64,000 nucleotides of DNA from Anaerostipes faecalis (GTDB taxonomy: Bacteria; Bacillota; Clostridia; Lachnospirales; Lachnospiraceae), in assembly GCF_018982945.1 (NCBI RefSeq), contig NZ_JABRXE010000009.1, forward strand, positions 1 through 64,000, read 5' to 3'. Under the pieces are notes generated by a model. It was not told the DNA's origin, ran no database searches, and was given only the letters and a program-made list of their open reading frames with translations. A program made the translations under genes and the position numbers. The stretch's first letter is position 1; every line of letters begins with the position of its first letter. Below, in pieces: positions 1-9,085 of this stretch.

Positions 1-72
1 AATGTTGTGTGCTTAGATGCACTATACAGTAGAGGCGTCGTGGCAACGCCTATGAGAATACGTATGGCTTAA
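1..72 (+). CDS. C-terminal tail of a probable TnpB-type protein (partial)
   Basis: The frame starting at base 1 is open and ends at TAA (70-72). It gives 23 residues, among them LYSRGVVATP and MRIRMA. The gene begins before the window. I link it to TnpB (the RNA-guided nuclease of IS200/IS605 elements) mainly because the bases that follow look like the right end of such an element: nested hairpins, then a CCCCCACTT...AAGTGGTGGG hairpin and GTAGTTCAC. The peptide is too short to show a catalytic motif, so the family call is an inference from context. It could also be an unrelated frame that happens to stay open. Confidence 0.35.
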   Translation, partial: NVVCLDALYSRGVVATPMRIRMA

Positions 73-127
73 TTGCCATGCGCTGTTCTCATGAAGCCCC
101 CACTTCTATAAGTGGTGGGTAGTTCAC
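32..127 (+). ncRNA. Omega-RNA-like right end of an IS200/IS605-type element
   Basis: Three hairpins stand in a row: AGGCGT/ACGCCT (32-50); an outer TGAGAA/TTCTCA stem enclosing CGTATGGC/GCCATGCG (about 53-91); and CCCCCACTT/AAGTGGTGGG (about 96-118). The series ends in GTAGTTCAC. In IS200/IS605 elements the TnpB guide RNA overlaps the end of tnpB and the right end, and the guide is read from the flanking DNA. If that holds here, the guide would start near base 128, in the AT-rich leader of cutC. The structure is seen; the identity is inferred. Confidence 0.4.
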
Positions 128-186
128 GAAATATAATAATACAAAAACAGTGTGATGATTTTGAATAAATATAGGAGGAATTATTT

Positions 187-915
187 ATGATAGAAATATG
201 CTGTGGAAGCTTTGAAGATGCAATGGCTGCATATGAAGGCGGCGCAGACCGCATTGAATTAAATAGTGCCCTTTCCGTTGGGGGACTGACTCCTTCCCTG
301 GGAAGTCTGATCATGGTAAAACAATATACAGATTTGGAAGTAATTTCTATGGTACGTGCCAGAGGTGCAGGATTTTGTTATAGCGATTATCAGTATGAAC
401 AGATGCTTGAGGATGCAAAACTACTGGCGGCTTATGGGACAGATGGAATTGCATTTGGATTTTTACAGGAAGATCGTAGTCTGGATGAGCGAAAGGTAAA
501 GGAATTTACAGAACTGATTCATGATGAAGGTGGGAAAGCTGTTTTTCACAGAGCTTTTGATTGTGTGAAAGATCCATATGAAACCATGGAAAAACTTATT
601 GAGATAGGAATTGACCGGGTTTTGACCAGTGGGTTACAAAGAACTGCCGAAGAAGGGATTTCGTTGTTAAAGGAATTGCAGACAAAATACGGTAAACAGA
701 TAGAACTGATGGCAGGATCGGGCATAAATCCTGAAAATGCAGATAAGATTCGAAGAGAAACGGGAATTATCCAGTTGCACAGTTCCTGTAAAGAGTGGAT
801 AACTGATGCAACAACAAAAGGAGAAACGGTTTCTTTTGGATATATGGAAGGAAAACTGGAAACTTCTTATGATATTGTTTCCAGAGAGAAGGTACAGAAC
901 TTAGTGACATTTTAA
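187..915 (+). CDS. cutC: CutC family protein
   Basis: This 242-residue TIM-barrel protein has the usual CutC length and motifs: an N-terminal IEICCGSFEDAMAAYEGGAD and RIELNSAL, a central VFHRAFDCVKDP, and MAGSGINPEN near the C-terminus. CutC was named for copper homeostasis in E. coli, but its enzymatic activity is not settled and a direct role in copper handling is disputed. The start follows AGGAGG with good spacing. It lies just right of the apparent insertion-element end and 21 bases upstream of sdaAB, so it may share a transcript with the serine dehydratase genes, although there is no obvious functional link. Confidence 0.9.
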   Translation: MIEICCGSFEDAMAAYEGGADRIELNSALSVGGLTPSLGSLIMVKQYTDLEVISMVRARGAGFCYSDYQYEQMLEDAKLLAAYGTDGIAFGFLQEDRSLDERKVKEFTELIHDEGGKAVFHRAFDCVKDPYETMEKLIEIGIDRVLTSGLQRTAEEGISLLKELQTKYGKQIELMAGSGINPENADKIRRETGIIQLHSSCKEWITDATTKGETVSFGYMEGKLETSYDIVSREKVQNLVTF

Positions 916-936
916 GATTAGACAGAAGGTGAGCAT

Positions 937-1608
937 ATGAATTTATTTGATATAATTGGGCCGGTAATGGTCGGACCATCCAGTTCCCATACGGCTGGAG
1001 CGGTGCGAATCGGGCAGGTGTCCAGACAGCTTTTAGGAGAAGAAGTAAAAAAAGCAGAGATTCTGCTCCATGGTTCTTTTGCTGCAACAGGGAAGGGACA
1101 TGGAACAGATAAAGCACTGGTTGCAGGGCTTATGGATATGGAACCGGATGATATAAGGATTCCAGATAGTTTTCAGCTGGCAAAGGAAAATGGAATGGAT
1201 TTTAATATTGGTACCATTCAATTAAAACATGCCCATCCAAACAGTGTAAAACTACTTTTAACAGGGATAAGCGGGCGAGAACTGGAAATTGTGGCATGTT
1301 CCCTTGGCGGAGGACGAATTAAAATATGTACCATTGATGGTCTGGATGCTAATTTCTCAGGAGAATATACCACATTGGTCGTACACAATATTGATCAGCC
1401 GGGTCATGTAACAGAAGTAACTTCAATGCTTGCACATAAATCAGTAAACATTGCAACCATGCAGCTGTACCGTGACCACCGGGGAGGAGATGCGGTTATG
1501 ATCATTGAATGTGATCAGGAAATCCCTGAAGAGTCTATCAAATGGTTAAGTCATTTAGAGGGAATTCAGAAAGTAACGTATCTTCCAAAGAAAGATAAGG
1601 AGGTCTGA
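937..1608 (+). CDS. sdaAB: L-serine dehydratase, iron-sulfur-dependent, beta subunit
   Basis: This is the small subunit of the two-chain anaerobic serine dehydratase, which deaminates L-serine to pyruvate and ammonia. The N-terminal half carries the family signature GPSSSHTAGAVRIG (around residue 12) and HGTDKALV. The C-terminal third (from about residue 148, TLVVHNIDQPGHVTEVTSML) is an ACT domain, usually a ligand-sensing or dimer module. The length (223) fits the family. The start follows GGTG at a usable distance. The alpha subunit begins two bases after the stop, so the two are translated together. The pyruvate made can feed the oxidoreductase encoded at 9086. Confidence 0.95.
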   Translation: MNLFDIIGPVMVGPSSSHTAGAVRIGQVSRQLLGEEVKKAEILLHGSFAATGKGHGTDKALVAGLMDMEPDDIRIPDSFQLAKENGMDFNIGTIQLKHAHPNSVKLLLTGISGRELEIVACSLGGGRIKICTIDGLDANFSGEYTTLVVHNIDQPGHVTEVTSMLAHKSVNIATMQLYRDHRGGDAVMIIECDQEIPEESIKWLSHLEGIQKVTYLPKKDKEV

Positions 1609-1610
1609 TT

Positions 1611-2471
1611 ATGAGTTTTACATCTGTGAAGGAAATGGTGTCCATTGCACAGGAAAAAAATATGGGTCTCTGGCAGGTGATTTTAGAAGATGATATGCAG
1701 GAACGTCAGGTGACCAGACTTGAATCCATAGGGAAAATGAGTGAAATGTATCTGGCTATGAAAGAAGCCAATTTAGGCTATGATAAAAATCTCAAATCTG
1801 CCAGCGGTCTATCTGGGGGCGATGGAGAAAAAATGATGGAAGAAGTCAGAAGAAAACAGAATCTCACAGGAGAATTTGTTGGGACAGTAATGGCAAATGC
1901 ATTGAAAATGGGAGAGTCCAATGCCTGCATGAAAAGAATCGTGGCAGCTCCAACGGCAGGTGCCTGTGGGGTGCTGCCGGCAGTTTTGCTTACTTATGAA
2001 GAGTTTCATAGGATTCCGGAAGAAAAAATGCTGGAAGGTATGTATGTGGCAGCAGGTGTCGGACAGGTTATAGCCAGCAGAGCCAGTATAGCCGGTGCTC
2101 AGGGAGGATGTCAGGCAGAGATAGGATCTGCATCCTGTATGGCAGCAGCGGCTATCACTTATATAAGAGGTGGAAAAGTTCAGCAGATTATGGATGCGGG
2201 AGCTTTTGCATTAAAAAGTCTTCTTGGACTGGTATGTGATCCTTTAGGTGGACTGGTAGAAGTTCCTTGCATTAAGAGAAATGTTATTGGATCAGTCAAT
2301 GCGATAACAGCATCTGATATGGCAATGGCTGGAATAGAGAGTAAAGTACCATTAGATGAAGTAATTGATGCAATGGCAGAAGTAGGAGATCTTATGCCAT
2401 GTGCATTGAAAGAAACCAGTCAGGCAGGACTGGCGCAGACAGAGACGGGTAAAAGATACTTTTTGCAGTAA
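1611..2471 (+). CDS. sdaAA: L-serine dehydratase, iron-sulfur-dependent, alpha subunit
   Basis: This is the catalytic subunit partnering the preceding beta subunit; the protein is 286 residues, the normal size. Visible signatures are KSASGLSGGDG, NACMKRIVAAPTAGACGVLP (around residues 103-122) and SLLGLVCDPLGGLVEVPC with the conserved cysteines that hold the oxygen-sensitive 4Fe-4S cluster used as Lewis acid. A C-terminal ETSQAGLAQTETGK matches the family end. AGGAGG sits inside the end of sdaAB and serves this start. Downstream bases (2472-2636) are AT-rich without a convincing terminator. Confidence 0.95.
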   Translation: MSFTSVKEMVSIAQEKNMGLWQVILEDDMQERQVTRLESIGKMSEMYLAMKEANLGYDKNLKSASGLSGGDGEKMMEEVRRKQNLTGEFVGTVMANALKMGESNACMKRIVAAPTAGACGVLPAVLLTYEEFHRIPEEKMLEGMYVAAGVGQVIASRASIAGAQGGCQAEIGSASCMAAAAITYIRGGKVQQIMDAGAFALKSLLGLVCDPLGGLVEVPCIKRNVIGSVNAITASDMAMAGIESKVPLDEVIDAMAEVGDLMPCALKETSQAGLAQTETGKRYFLQ

Positions 2472-2636
2472 TTTAAAGAGTCCTTCAGTTTTTTTATGTT
2501 TTTCAAAAAAAATGAGATAAAAGAGCTGTTTCATTTGTATATATTATATAGGTAAAGCATTTATGTGTTATGACCGGATATGAAAATGTTTTTTGATCAT
2601 ATAGATAATAAGAGAACGGAAAGGGAAGGACTTAAG

Positions 2637-3569
2637 ATGAAGAAAAGGTGTACATGTGTTGTCCCCTGTTTTAATGAAGAGGAAGCAGTGATACTATATT
2701 ACGATGCAATGTGCGAGGTGATGGAACAGGAAAAGAACAGGATAGACTTTGAGCTGCTCTTTGTAGACGACGGAAGCAGGGATCATACTCTGAAGCAGAT
2801 AAAAAAACTGAAAGAGAAAGACCATAGAGTCAGGTATATCTCTTTTTCCAGAAATTTTGGCAAGGAAGCTGCTCTTTATGCAGGTCTGGAACATGCACAG
2901 GGAGACTATGTTATTACGATGGATGTTGACTTGCAGGATCCGCCATGTCTGATTCCGGAAATGGTCCGGCTGATTGAGGAAGAAGGATATGACAGTGTTG
3001 CAACTCGAAGGGTGAACAGAAAAGGAGAACCACGGATACGATCTTTCTTTGCCAGGAAATTTTATCGTATTATCAATAGAATTTCTGATGCTGATATTGT
3101 AGATGGAGCCAGAGATTTTCGTATGATGAAGCGGGAAATGGTAGATGCGATTTTGTCTATGAAGGAATACAACCGATTTACCAAGGGAATTTTCGGATGG
3201 GTTGGATTCAAAACAGAATGGTTAGAATTTGAGAATGTTGAGAGAATTGCCGGAGAAACAAAGTGGTCTTTCTGGAAGCTGTTTAAATATGCTATGGAGG
3301 GAATTATTGCATTTTCAACAGTACCTTTGACCATTGTTTCTTTAATTGGAGTGGTTGTCTGCATTGCAGCATTTGCTTTTTTTATCTTTGTTCTGATGAG
3401 AGCTCTTATTTTTGGAGATCCGGTTGCCGGTTGGCCGTCACTGGTCTGTCTGATTACATTCTTAAGTGGAATACAGTTAATGGGAATCGGAGTGCTTGGG
3501 CTCTATCTTTCAAAAACATATCTGGAAGCAAAACACCGCCCGATCTATATTGCAAAGGAGATATGTTAA
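2637..3569 (+). CDS. GT2 family membrane glycosyltransferase (GtrB/CsbB-like)
   Basis: The protein is 310 residues. The N-terminal GT-A domain shows VVPCFNEEEAV, LLFVDDGSRD and the donor/metal motif TMDVDLQDPP; residues from about 230 contain two long hydrophobic helices ending in GLYLSKTYLEAKHRP, typical of undecaprenyl-phosphate glycosyltransferases such as GtrB, CsbB and the DPM1 relatives. These load a sugar on the lipid carrier at the inner face. I chose the ATG at 2637 because it follows GGAAGGA; the open frame extends 19 codons further upstream without a site. One base separates it from the YfhO-type gene, its expected partner. Confidence 0.9.
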   Translation: MKKRCTCVVPCFNEEEAVILYYDAMCEVMEQEKNRIDFELLFVDDGSRDHTLKQIKKLKEKDHRVRYISFSRNFGKEAALYAGLEHAQGDYVITMDVDLQDPPCLIPEMVRLIEEEGYDSVATRRVNRKGEPRIRSFFARKFYRIINRISDADIVDGARDFRMMKREMVDAILSMKEYNRFTKGIFGWVGFKTEWLEFENVERIAGETKWSFWKLFKYAMEGIIAFSTVPLTIVSLIGVVVCIAAFAFFIFVLMRALIFGDPVAGWPSLVCLITFLSGIQLMGIGVLGLYLSKTYLEAKHRPIYIAKEIC

Positions 3570-3570
3570 T

Positions 3571-6243
3571 ATGAAAAAGAAATATTTATTTTTGGCATAT
3601 TCATTTCTTTTTGTAATATTGTGTATGATTGTGTTTTATCCATTTTATATTTCCGGCAAATCTTTTGTATGGGGGATTGGTGCTCAAGATGGTATGGCAC
3701 AGCATTTGAATGCAGTAATTTACTGGGGACAATATATAAGAGAGTTTTTTGGGAATCTGCTGGAAGGACATATGAAATTGCCTATGTGGGATATGAGTAT
3801 AGGGTATGGTGCAGATGTTCTGACAACTTTAAACTATTATGCCATCGGGGATCCTTTAAATCTGATTTATATATTTTCCAATAAATATAACGCAGAATAT
3901 TTTTATGATTTTGGCTTGATACTTCGAATGTATCTGGTGGGGATCAGTTTTATCTGTTATGGAAGATATATGAAGAAAGACAATAATGGGATTCTTATTG
4001 GAAGTCTGATTTATCTTTTCAGTGGTGTATTATTTCAATCAGCAATGCGTCATCCGTTTTTCCTAAATCCTATGATTTATCTTCCGATTTTGTTTATAGG
4101 AATTGAAAAGATATTTCGTAAAGAAAAACCATATTGTTTTATTTTTACTGTAACTATAAGTGCAGTTAGTAATTTTTACTATTTTTATATGCTAACTGTT
4201 TTTGCGGTTATTTATGCATTGATTCGGTTCCGGCACTATGAACGAAAAGAAAATTTTATCAGAATTGTTGGGAAATTTGCAGGATGGTATCTTCTTGGAG
4301 TAGGGATCTCGGCTATAATATTACTTCCTGTGATTCTTGGATTTTTAGGAAATGCCAGAAGTGGAGCTTCAGGAAATTCCGGTATGTATTTTTGCTATTC
4401 ATTGTCATATTACCTTAGGGGACTGTTCCAGTTTATTGGATTTGATAAGGTGGAAAGAGGTACGAATTTAAACTTTGTTCCATTATCGGTTTTGGCAGTG
4501 ACGACATTATTTTTACAGAAAAAAAAGAAAAGAACAGATTATAAAATTGCATTTATACTGGCAATTTTGTTTTTAAGTATTCCAATGTGCAGTTATGTAT
4601 TACATGGTTTTTCTTATCCAATGAACCGGTGGATCTTTAGTGTTACTTTTCTGGTGGCAATTACTGTAACGGAAATGTATACGGATTTGCTATCTTTATC
4701 AAGGATTCAGGCGGCAGGAATAATTGTGATAACAGAAGGATATGTTTTAGCTGTTATTCTGGCAGCCAGACGGGAAAATCTGCTGGCTGCAGCAGGAAAA
4801 GGAGTAAAGGCGGCAGCAGTTGTTCTGACGGGCACACTGATTATGGTTTTACTTGTTAATTATATGAAAAATATTCAAAAAAGTGCTGTCAGACATTGGC
4901 TTATATTGTCTGTAGTATGTGGTTCTATAGGAGTGGCAGGAATCTACCATTTTTCACCAAAGAAGTCTATGGTATTAAAAGAGTATTTGCAGAGGGGACA
5001 GGCATATAATGTGCTATGTGGTAAGGAAGTGGGATTGCTGGACCAGCACAGCACTAAAGAACTGTATCGTACCGAAGCAAAATCTACAAGGAATTATAAT
5101 TGGGGCATGATTGATTGTATTCCAAATACAACCAACTACTTTAGCATTACAGACAAAAATGTATCTCAGGCAGTAAGAGATTTAGAAAGCACAGATTACC
5201 GATATTTATTCCGTTTTCGAAAACTTGATGAAAGAGAAGGTCTGTTAAGTCTCTTTTCTGTAAAATACCAGATACGAAAGAAAAGCGATCCACCTGCGGA
5301 TTCAGGCAGCTATCAGAAAATAAAGGAAATGAATGGTTGTGTATTGTATGAAAATAAAAATGCTCTTCCGTTTGGTTATACATATGATAGTTGTATAACA
5401 GAATCAGAATACGAAAAACTGAATCCGCTGGAAAAAGAAGAGGCGTTGCTGAAATATGCAGTTGTAGAAGAGAAAGGTAGCAGCCTTCCGGTTGTAACTC
5501 CTGAAATTTCAGTAGAAACAAAAACATTACGAAAACATACTTCCAGATTTGTTTCTGAAAAGGGGAAGGCACAGTGGGAAAAAATAAATATACCATTGAA
5601 TCCTGAAAAAGAAAGCTATATTCGAATAGAAGGAATAGGTGTTACAGCCCAAAATCATGAGAACAAAAAATGGAAGCTGTCATCCCCTGAAAATAAGATA
5701 AGAATGAGGATTTGGGCAAATGGAAGGAAATATTCTGTTATTCTTCAGGAAAAAGGTTCTTCATATTATTTTGGAAAACGAAATTATATAATTAAGCTAG
5801 AAAGAAGACATGGAGAAAAAGAAGGGAATATAAACATTAGATTTCATGTGCCAGGGACATATTCAATTGATAGGATCTCTCTGATAGAAGTAAATAAAAA
5901 AGAGTTAAAAACAACTGTAAAAGAGCGGAAAGATCAACCGGTATTAAAGAATATTAAGTATGATAAAGGAAACCATTTCTCAGGAGATATTACAGTAAAG
6001 GATAAAAAAATCCTTTGCATACCTATTCCTTATTCAAAAGGATGGAAAGCATTTGACTGCGGAAAACCGGTTAAAATAAAGAGAATACAGAGAATGTTTA
6101 TGGGAATTGAACTATCTTCCGGTAAGCATCATATACAGCTGGATTATATAACACCGGGACTAAGGCTTGGAGCGCTAATATCTGTGGCAAGCAGCGGATT
6201 GCTTCTTGTACTAATGCTTCGGAAGAAAAAATTTGAGAAATAA
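3571..6243 (+). CDS. YfhO family membrane protein (GT-C type glycosyltransferase)
   Basis: This 890-residue protein starts with a transmembrane helix (LFLAYSFLFVILCMIVFYPF), has many further membrane segments up to about residue 470, then a large soluble part and a final helix near the C-terminus (LGALISVASSGLLLVLML) followed by basic residues. This is the layout of YfhO, the GT-C enzyme thought to move sugars from undecaprenyl phosphate onto cell-surface polymers such as teichoic acids, acting with a CsbB-type GT2 protein. That GT2 gene is directly upstream. The start at 3571 follows AAAGGAG; a longer frame upstream overlaps the GT2 gene. Acceptor and sugar are not visible in the sequence. 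Confidence 0.85.
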   Translation: MKKKYLFLAYSFLFVILCMIVFYPFYISGKSFVWGIGAQDGMAQHLNAVIYWGQYIREFFGNLLEGHMKLPMWDMSIGYGADVLTTLNYYAIGDPLNLIYIFSNKYNAEYFYDFGLILRMYLVGISFICYGRYMKKDNNGILIGSLIYLFSGVLFQSAMRHPFFLNPMIYLPILFIGIEKIFRKEKPYCFIFTVTISAVSNFYYFYMLTVFAVIYALIRFRHYERKENFIRIVGKFAGWYLLGVGISAIILLPVILGFLGNARSGASGNSGMYFCYSLSYYLRGLFQFIGFDKVERGTNLNFVPLSVLAVTTLFLQKKKKRTDYKIAFILAILFLSIPMCSYVLHGFSYPMNRWIFSVTFLVAITVTEMYTDLLSLSRIQAAGIIVITEGYVLAVILAARRENLLAAAGKGVKAAAVVLTGTLIMVLLVNYMKNIQKSAVRHWLILSVVCGSIGVAGIYHFSPKKSMVLKEYLQRGQAYNVLCGKEVGLLDQHSTKELYRTEAKSTRNYNWGMIDCIPNTTNYFSITDKNVSQAVRDLESTDYRYLFRFRKLDEREGLLSLFSVKYQIRKKSDPPADSGSYQKIKEMNGCVLYENKNALPFGYTYDSCITESEYEKLNPLEKEEALLKYAVVEEKGSSLPVVTPEISVETKTLRKHTSRFVSEKGKAQWEKINIPLNPEKESYIRIEGIGVTAQNHENKKWKLSSPENKIRMRIWANGRKYSVILQEKGSSYYFGKRNYIIKLERRHGEKEGNINIRFHVPGTYSIDRISLIEVNKKELKTTVKERKDQPVLKNIKYDKGNHFSGDITVKDKKILCIPIPYSKGWKAFDCGKPVKIKRIQRMFMGIELSSGKHHIQLDYITPGLRLGALISVASSGLLLVLMLRKKKFEK

Positions 6244-6261
6244 CATATAGGTAAAATAAAG

Positions 6262-6329
6262 AAACATCCCAGAGGAAACATGTTGAGATTCGGAGAATCG
6301 AATCCTGGTTTCCGAAGGGATGTTTTTTC
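6262..6329. terminator. Bidirectional terminator between yfhO-like and HAD genes
   Basis: AAACATCCC (6262-6270) pairs with GGGATGTTT (6317-6325), with GGAAAC/GTTTCC inside, followed by a T run on the plus strand and a T-rich stretch on the minus strand. It lies between two convergent genes and can serve both. Confidence 0.75.
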
Positions 6330-6379
6330 TTTCAGCTTACCAAAGGCATAGGGTTGCACATAAGATACATTTCTTGTGA

Positions 6380-7192
6380 TTATATCAGCTGAAAATGTTT
6401 TAATCCATGATATAATCCATCATCATCTACACTTGTAGTAATATAGTCAGCAACTTCTTTCAGTTCATCACATGCATTTCCCATGGCGATACCGTGAGCA
6501 GCTGTTATGAGCATTTCTGTATCATTGTTGCTATCACCAAAAGCATAACAATCTTCCACAGTCTTCCCAAAGTATTTTGCAGTAAATTCAATGGCGGTTC
6601 CTTTGTGATATCCTTTTGGAAGCATTTCATAATGGTCATCACGAATGCGTACACAGTCAAAGCCAAACTCCATATCATTTACAGCATGAACAAATGCAGC
6701 CATGTCACTGGAAGGGTCCGAATTATTTGAGAAAAAACTGCCTTTTTCATATGGTTTAGGATTGTCCCAGGTAAATTGATGAGGCATCTGCGGATTCCGG
6801 TCATAAGAATCAATCATATAAGTGTAGTGAGGATGAAAATTTCTGTCATGATCTTTGAAGTAAAGGCATTCAGAACCTTGAAGGCAACCGGAAATACCAT
6901 ATTTTATAGCAAGATGTTCCAGTTCACGGCTGACATTATCAGGAAGTGTTTTGTGGAAAACACTTTCTCCTCCGATTCTCAAATCAGCTCCATTGGAACA
7001 TAAGAGACCGTCAAATCCAATTTCAAGGATCTCGTCTTCAAAATAAGAAAATGGCCGGCCTGTATTAATAAAGAATTTGTGACCGTTTTTTTGCCCTTGT
7101 TTAATTGCCTTAACGGCAGAATCAGGAACACTGGATGTGGTATTGCTGAATAAAGTATCATCCACATCAACAAAAATCAATTTACCGTTCAT
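6380..7192 (-). CDS. Cof-type HAD-superfamily phosphatase
   Basis: The 270-residue protein carries the haloacid dehalogenase motifs: FVDVDDTLF at the N-terminus (nucleophile Asp), FINTGRP (motif II), and GDSNNDTEML with AMGNACDELKEVAD near the C-terminus (motif IV). The class IIB cap between them marks the Cof family, whose members dephosphorylate sugar phosphates or phosphorylated cofactors; the substrate cannot be predicted. It lies 23 bases downstream of the cyclophilin gene on the same strand and is probably co-transcribed. AGAGGA precedes the start. Confidence 0.85.
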   Translation of the reverse strand: MNGKLIFVDVDDTLFSNTTSSVPDSAVKAIKQGQKNGHKFFINTGRPFSYFEDEILEIGFDGLLCSNGADLRIGGESVFHKTLPDNVSRELEHLAIKYGISGCLQGSECLYFKDHDRNFHPHYTYMIDSYDRNPQMPHQFTWDNPKPYEKGSFFSNNSDPSSDMAAFVHAVNDMEFGFDCVRIRDDHYEMLPKGYHKGTAIEFTAKYFGKTVEDCYAFGDSNNDTEMLITAAHGIAMGNACDELKEVADYITTSVDDDGLYHGLKHFQLI

Positions 7193-7215
7193 TTTTATCC
7201 TCTGTTCTTAAAAAT

Positions 7216-7701
7216 CTATTCTTCTACAGTTACAGTTTTCATAATCTGAGGTTCTAAAGGTCTGTCAGAGTAATCTGTTGCAGTTTCTGCAATTTTATTT
7301 ACAACATCCATACCTTCAATTATTTTACCAAATGCAGCATACTGTCCGTCTAAGTGAGGAGAAGTCTTGTGCATGATAAAGAACTGGGAACCAGCAGAAT
7401 CCGGCATCATGGTACGAGCCATAGACAGTACACCAGGTGTATGTTTCAGATTATTGATTACGCCATTTCCACTGAATTCACCTTTGATGGTATGACCTGG
7501 TCCTCCTGTTCCGTCTCCTTTTGGACAACCGCCCTGGATCATAAAACCTTCAATAACACGGTGGAAAGTCAGACCATCATAAAAACCGTCTTTAATAAGA
7601 TTTACAAAATTTTCTACAGTAATTGGAGCAATCTCCGGATATAATTCTGCTTTCATTACATCACCATTTTCCATAGTGATGGTTACAATTGGATTTGCCA
7701 T
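7216..7701 (-). CDS. Peptidyl-prolyl cis-trans isomerase, cyclophilin type
   Basis: This is a compact 161-residue cyclophilin without a signal peptide, so a cytoplasmic prolyl isomerase/chaperone. Family hallmarks are [29 protein letters not shown] and [20 protein letters not shown], including the catalytic Arg of FHRV and the FF(I)M core. AAAGGA lies a short distance before the ATG. It leads a two-gene minus-strand operon with the HAD phosphatase. Confidence 0.93.
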   Translation of the reverse strand: MANPIVTITMENGDVMKAELYPEIAPITVENFVNLIKDGFYDGLTFHRVIEGFMIQGGCPKGDGTGGPGHTIKGEFSGNGVINNLKHTPGVLSMARTMMPDSAGSQFFIMHKTSPHLDGQYAAFGKIIEGMDVVNKIAETATDYSDRPLEPQIMKTVTVEE

Positions 7702-7952
7702 AACAATTTTCCTTTCTATAATTTATAATAAATTCAGATATTACCGTTAAGCGGTATGATTTGATTATAATAGAAAGTTTATAAAAAGTACAGAATAGAG
7801 AATGAAATTAGTTAGGTAAAAGAAATGATAAAAAATATTATAAAAAGTTACAAGTTCGTTAAAAATATTAAGAAAATTTAAAAAAGGGATGTACTTTGTG
7901 AAATTATTAAGTATAATGACAATATCGGATTATGTCGAAAATGGAGGTTCTT

Positions 7953-8843
7953 ATGGATTTATATTTGGATTATGAAAAAAATCATAGAAGACGAGGCAGA
8001 AGAAACCGAAAATCTAAATTACCGATTATTATTGGAATTATACTTTTGGCGTTGATTACTGCCGGTGTTGTTCTGGGACTGCAGTATAAGAAGAAAAAGG
8101 AAGAAGAGGCAAGACGGATTGCGGAACAAAACCGGGTAGTGAAGGTTATGTTTCCAGAAGGCTATTCTATTGATATGATGGCAAAACGTTTGGAAGATCA
8201 GAAAATTTTTAAGGCAAAGGATTTTGTAGCAGCTGTAAAAGATACAAGTTTGTATGAGAACAAATGGATAAAGGATATCCCGAAAGTAAAAGGTACAAAA
8301 TATCAGCTGGAAGGATTTTTGTATCCGGATACCTATGAAATATACAAGAAATCTAAGCCGGAAGATCTGATTCAGAAAATGCTGGATAATTTTGAACAGA
8401 AATATAAAACATTGTCAAAAACCTATAAAGGCAAGCATACAATGTATGAGCTGGCAATTATAGCTTCCATGATTGAGAGGGAATCCAGCGTCACAAAGGA
8501 ACGACCGGTGATCGCAGGTGTAATCGAGAATAGACTTGCCCGTAATATGAGGCTTCAGATTGATCCTACAGTACTCTATGTAACCACAGATGGATTATAT
8601 GATGCCAAGAGAGTATACAATAAAGATTTAAAAGTTGATTCTCCTTATAATACTTATAAAAATAAAGGACTTCCGGTTGGACCGATTTGCAACGGAGCAA
8701 GTTCAGCGTGGGAATCAGCGATGCATCCAAAGAAACATGAGTATTTATATTACAGGACAGATGGATCCGGAAAAGGAACCCATATATTTACAAAAACATT
8801 TGAGGAACACAAAGCTGCTGCAACAACCGCAAAACAAAAATAA
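7953..8843 (+). CDS. mltG: Endolytic murein transglycosylase MltG
   Basis: The protein (296 residues from this start) has a short basic cytoplasmic N-terminus, one membrane helix (LPIIIGIILLALITAGVVLG, about residues 24-43), a LysM-like segment with VMFPEGYSI, and the YceG catalytic domain with YQLEGFLYPDTY, IIASMIERES (catalytic Glu) and LQIDPTVLY. MltG cleaves nascent glycan strands and sets their length. The ATG at 7953 follows GGAGG; the frame opens seven codons earlier at an ATG with no site. A divergent cyclophilin gene shares the 251-base upstream region. Confidence 0.93.
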   Translation: MDLYLDYEKNHRRRGRRNRKSKLPIIIGIILLALITAGVVLGLQYKKKKEEEARRIAEQNRVVKVMFPEGYSIDMMAKRLEDQKIFKAKDFVAAVKDTSLYENKWIKDIPKVKGTKYQLEGFLYPDTYEIYKKSKPEDLIQKMLDNFEQKYKTLSKTYKGKHTMYELAIIASMIERESSVTKERPVIAGVIENRLARNMRLQIDPTVLYVTTDGLYDAKRVYNKDLKVDSPYNTYKNKGLPVGPICNGASSAWESAMHPKKHEYLYYRTDGSGKGTHIFTKTFEEHKAAATTAKQK

Positions 8844-8998
8844 AAAATGGATTTTAAAGGAATTGTTAATTTTCTAACGTACAAAAAAAAATACCCGAAA
8901 ATATAAGAAATTCCTTTAAAAAATTATGCAAATATTGTAAAATAGAGCTGTATGCAGATAATGTATACGGCTTTGTTTATGTTTTAAGCAACTTATAG

Positions 8999-9060
8999 TT
9001 GTTACAATAGTTCCTACCACTATATGTAGGATGCAACAAATGTATGACAACCATCATACG
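8999..9060 (+). promoter_or_regulatory. Structured nifJ leader with two hairpins
   Basis: In the 242-base gap before nifJ, TTGTT/AACAA with TCCTAC/GTAGGA inside forms one hairpin (8999-9039), and GTATGA/TCATAC a second (about 9042-9059), just before the AGGAGG of nifJ. A TAAAAT box at 8938-8943 could be the -10. TTGTTAA...TAAC at 8863-8878 loosely resembles a Rex (NADH-sensing repressor) half-site pair, but it does not match the full consensus. No T run follows the hairpins, so they may act on RNA stability or translation. Confidence 0.4.
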
Positions 9061-9085
9061 AGATTATTTTAGGAGGAAGAGAAAC

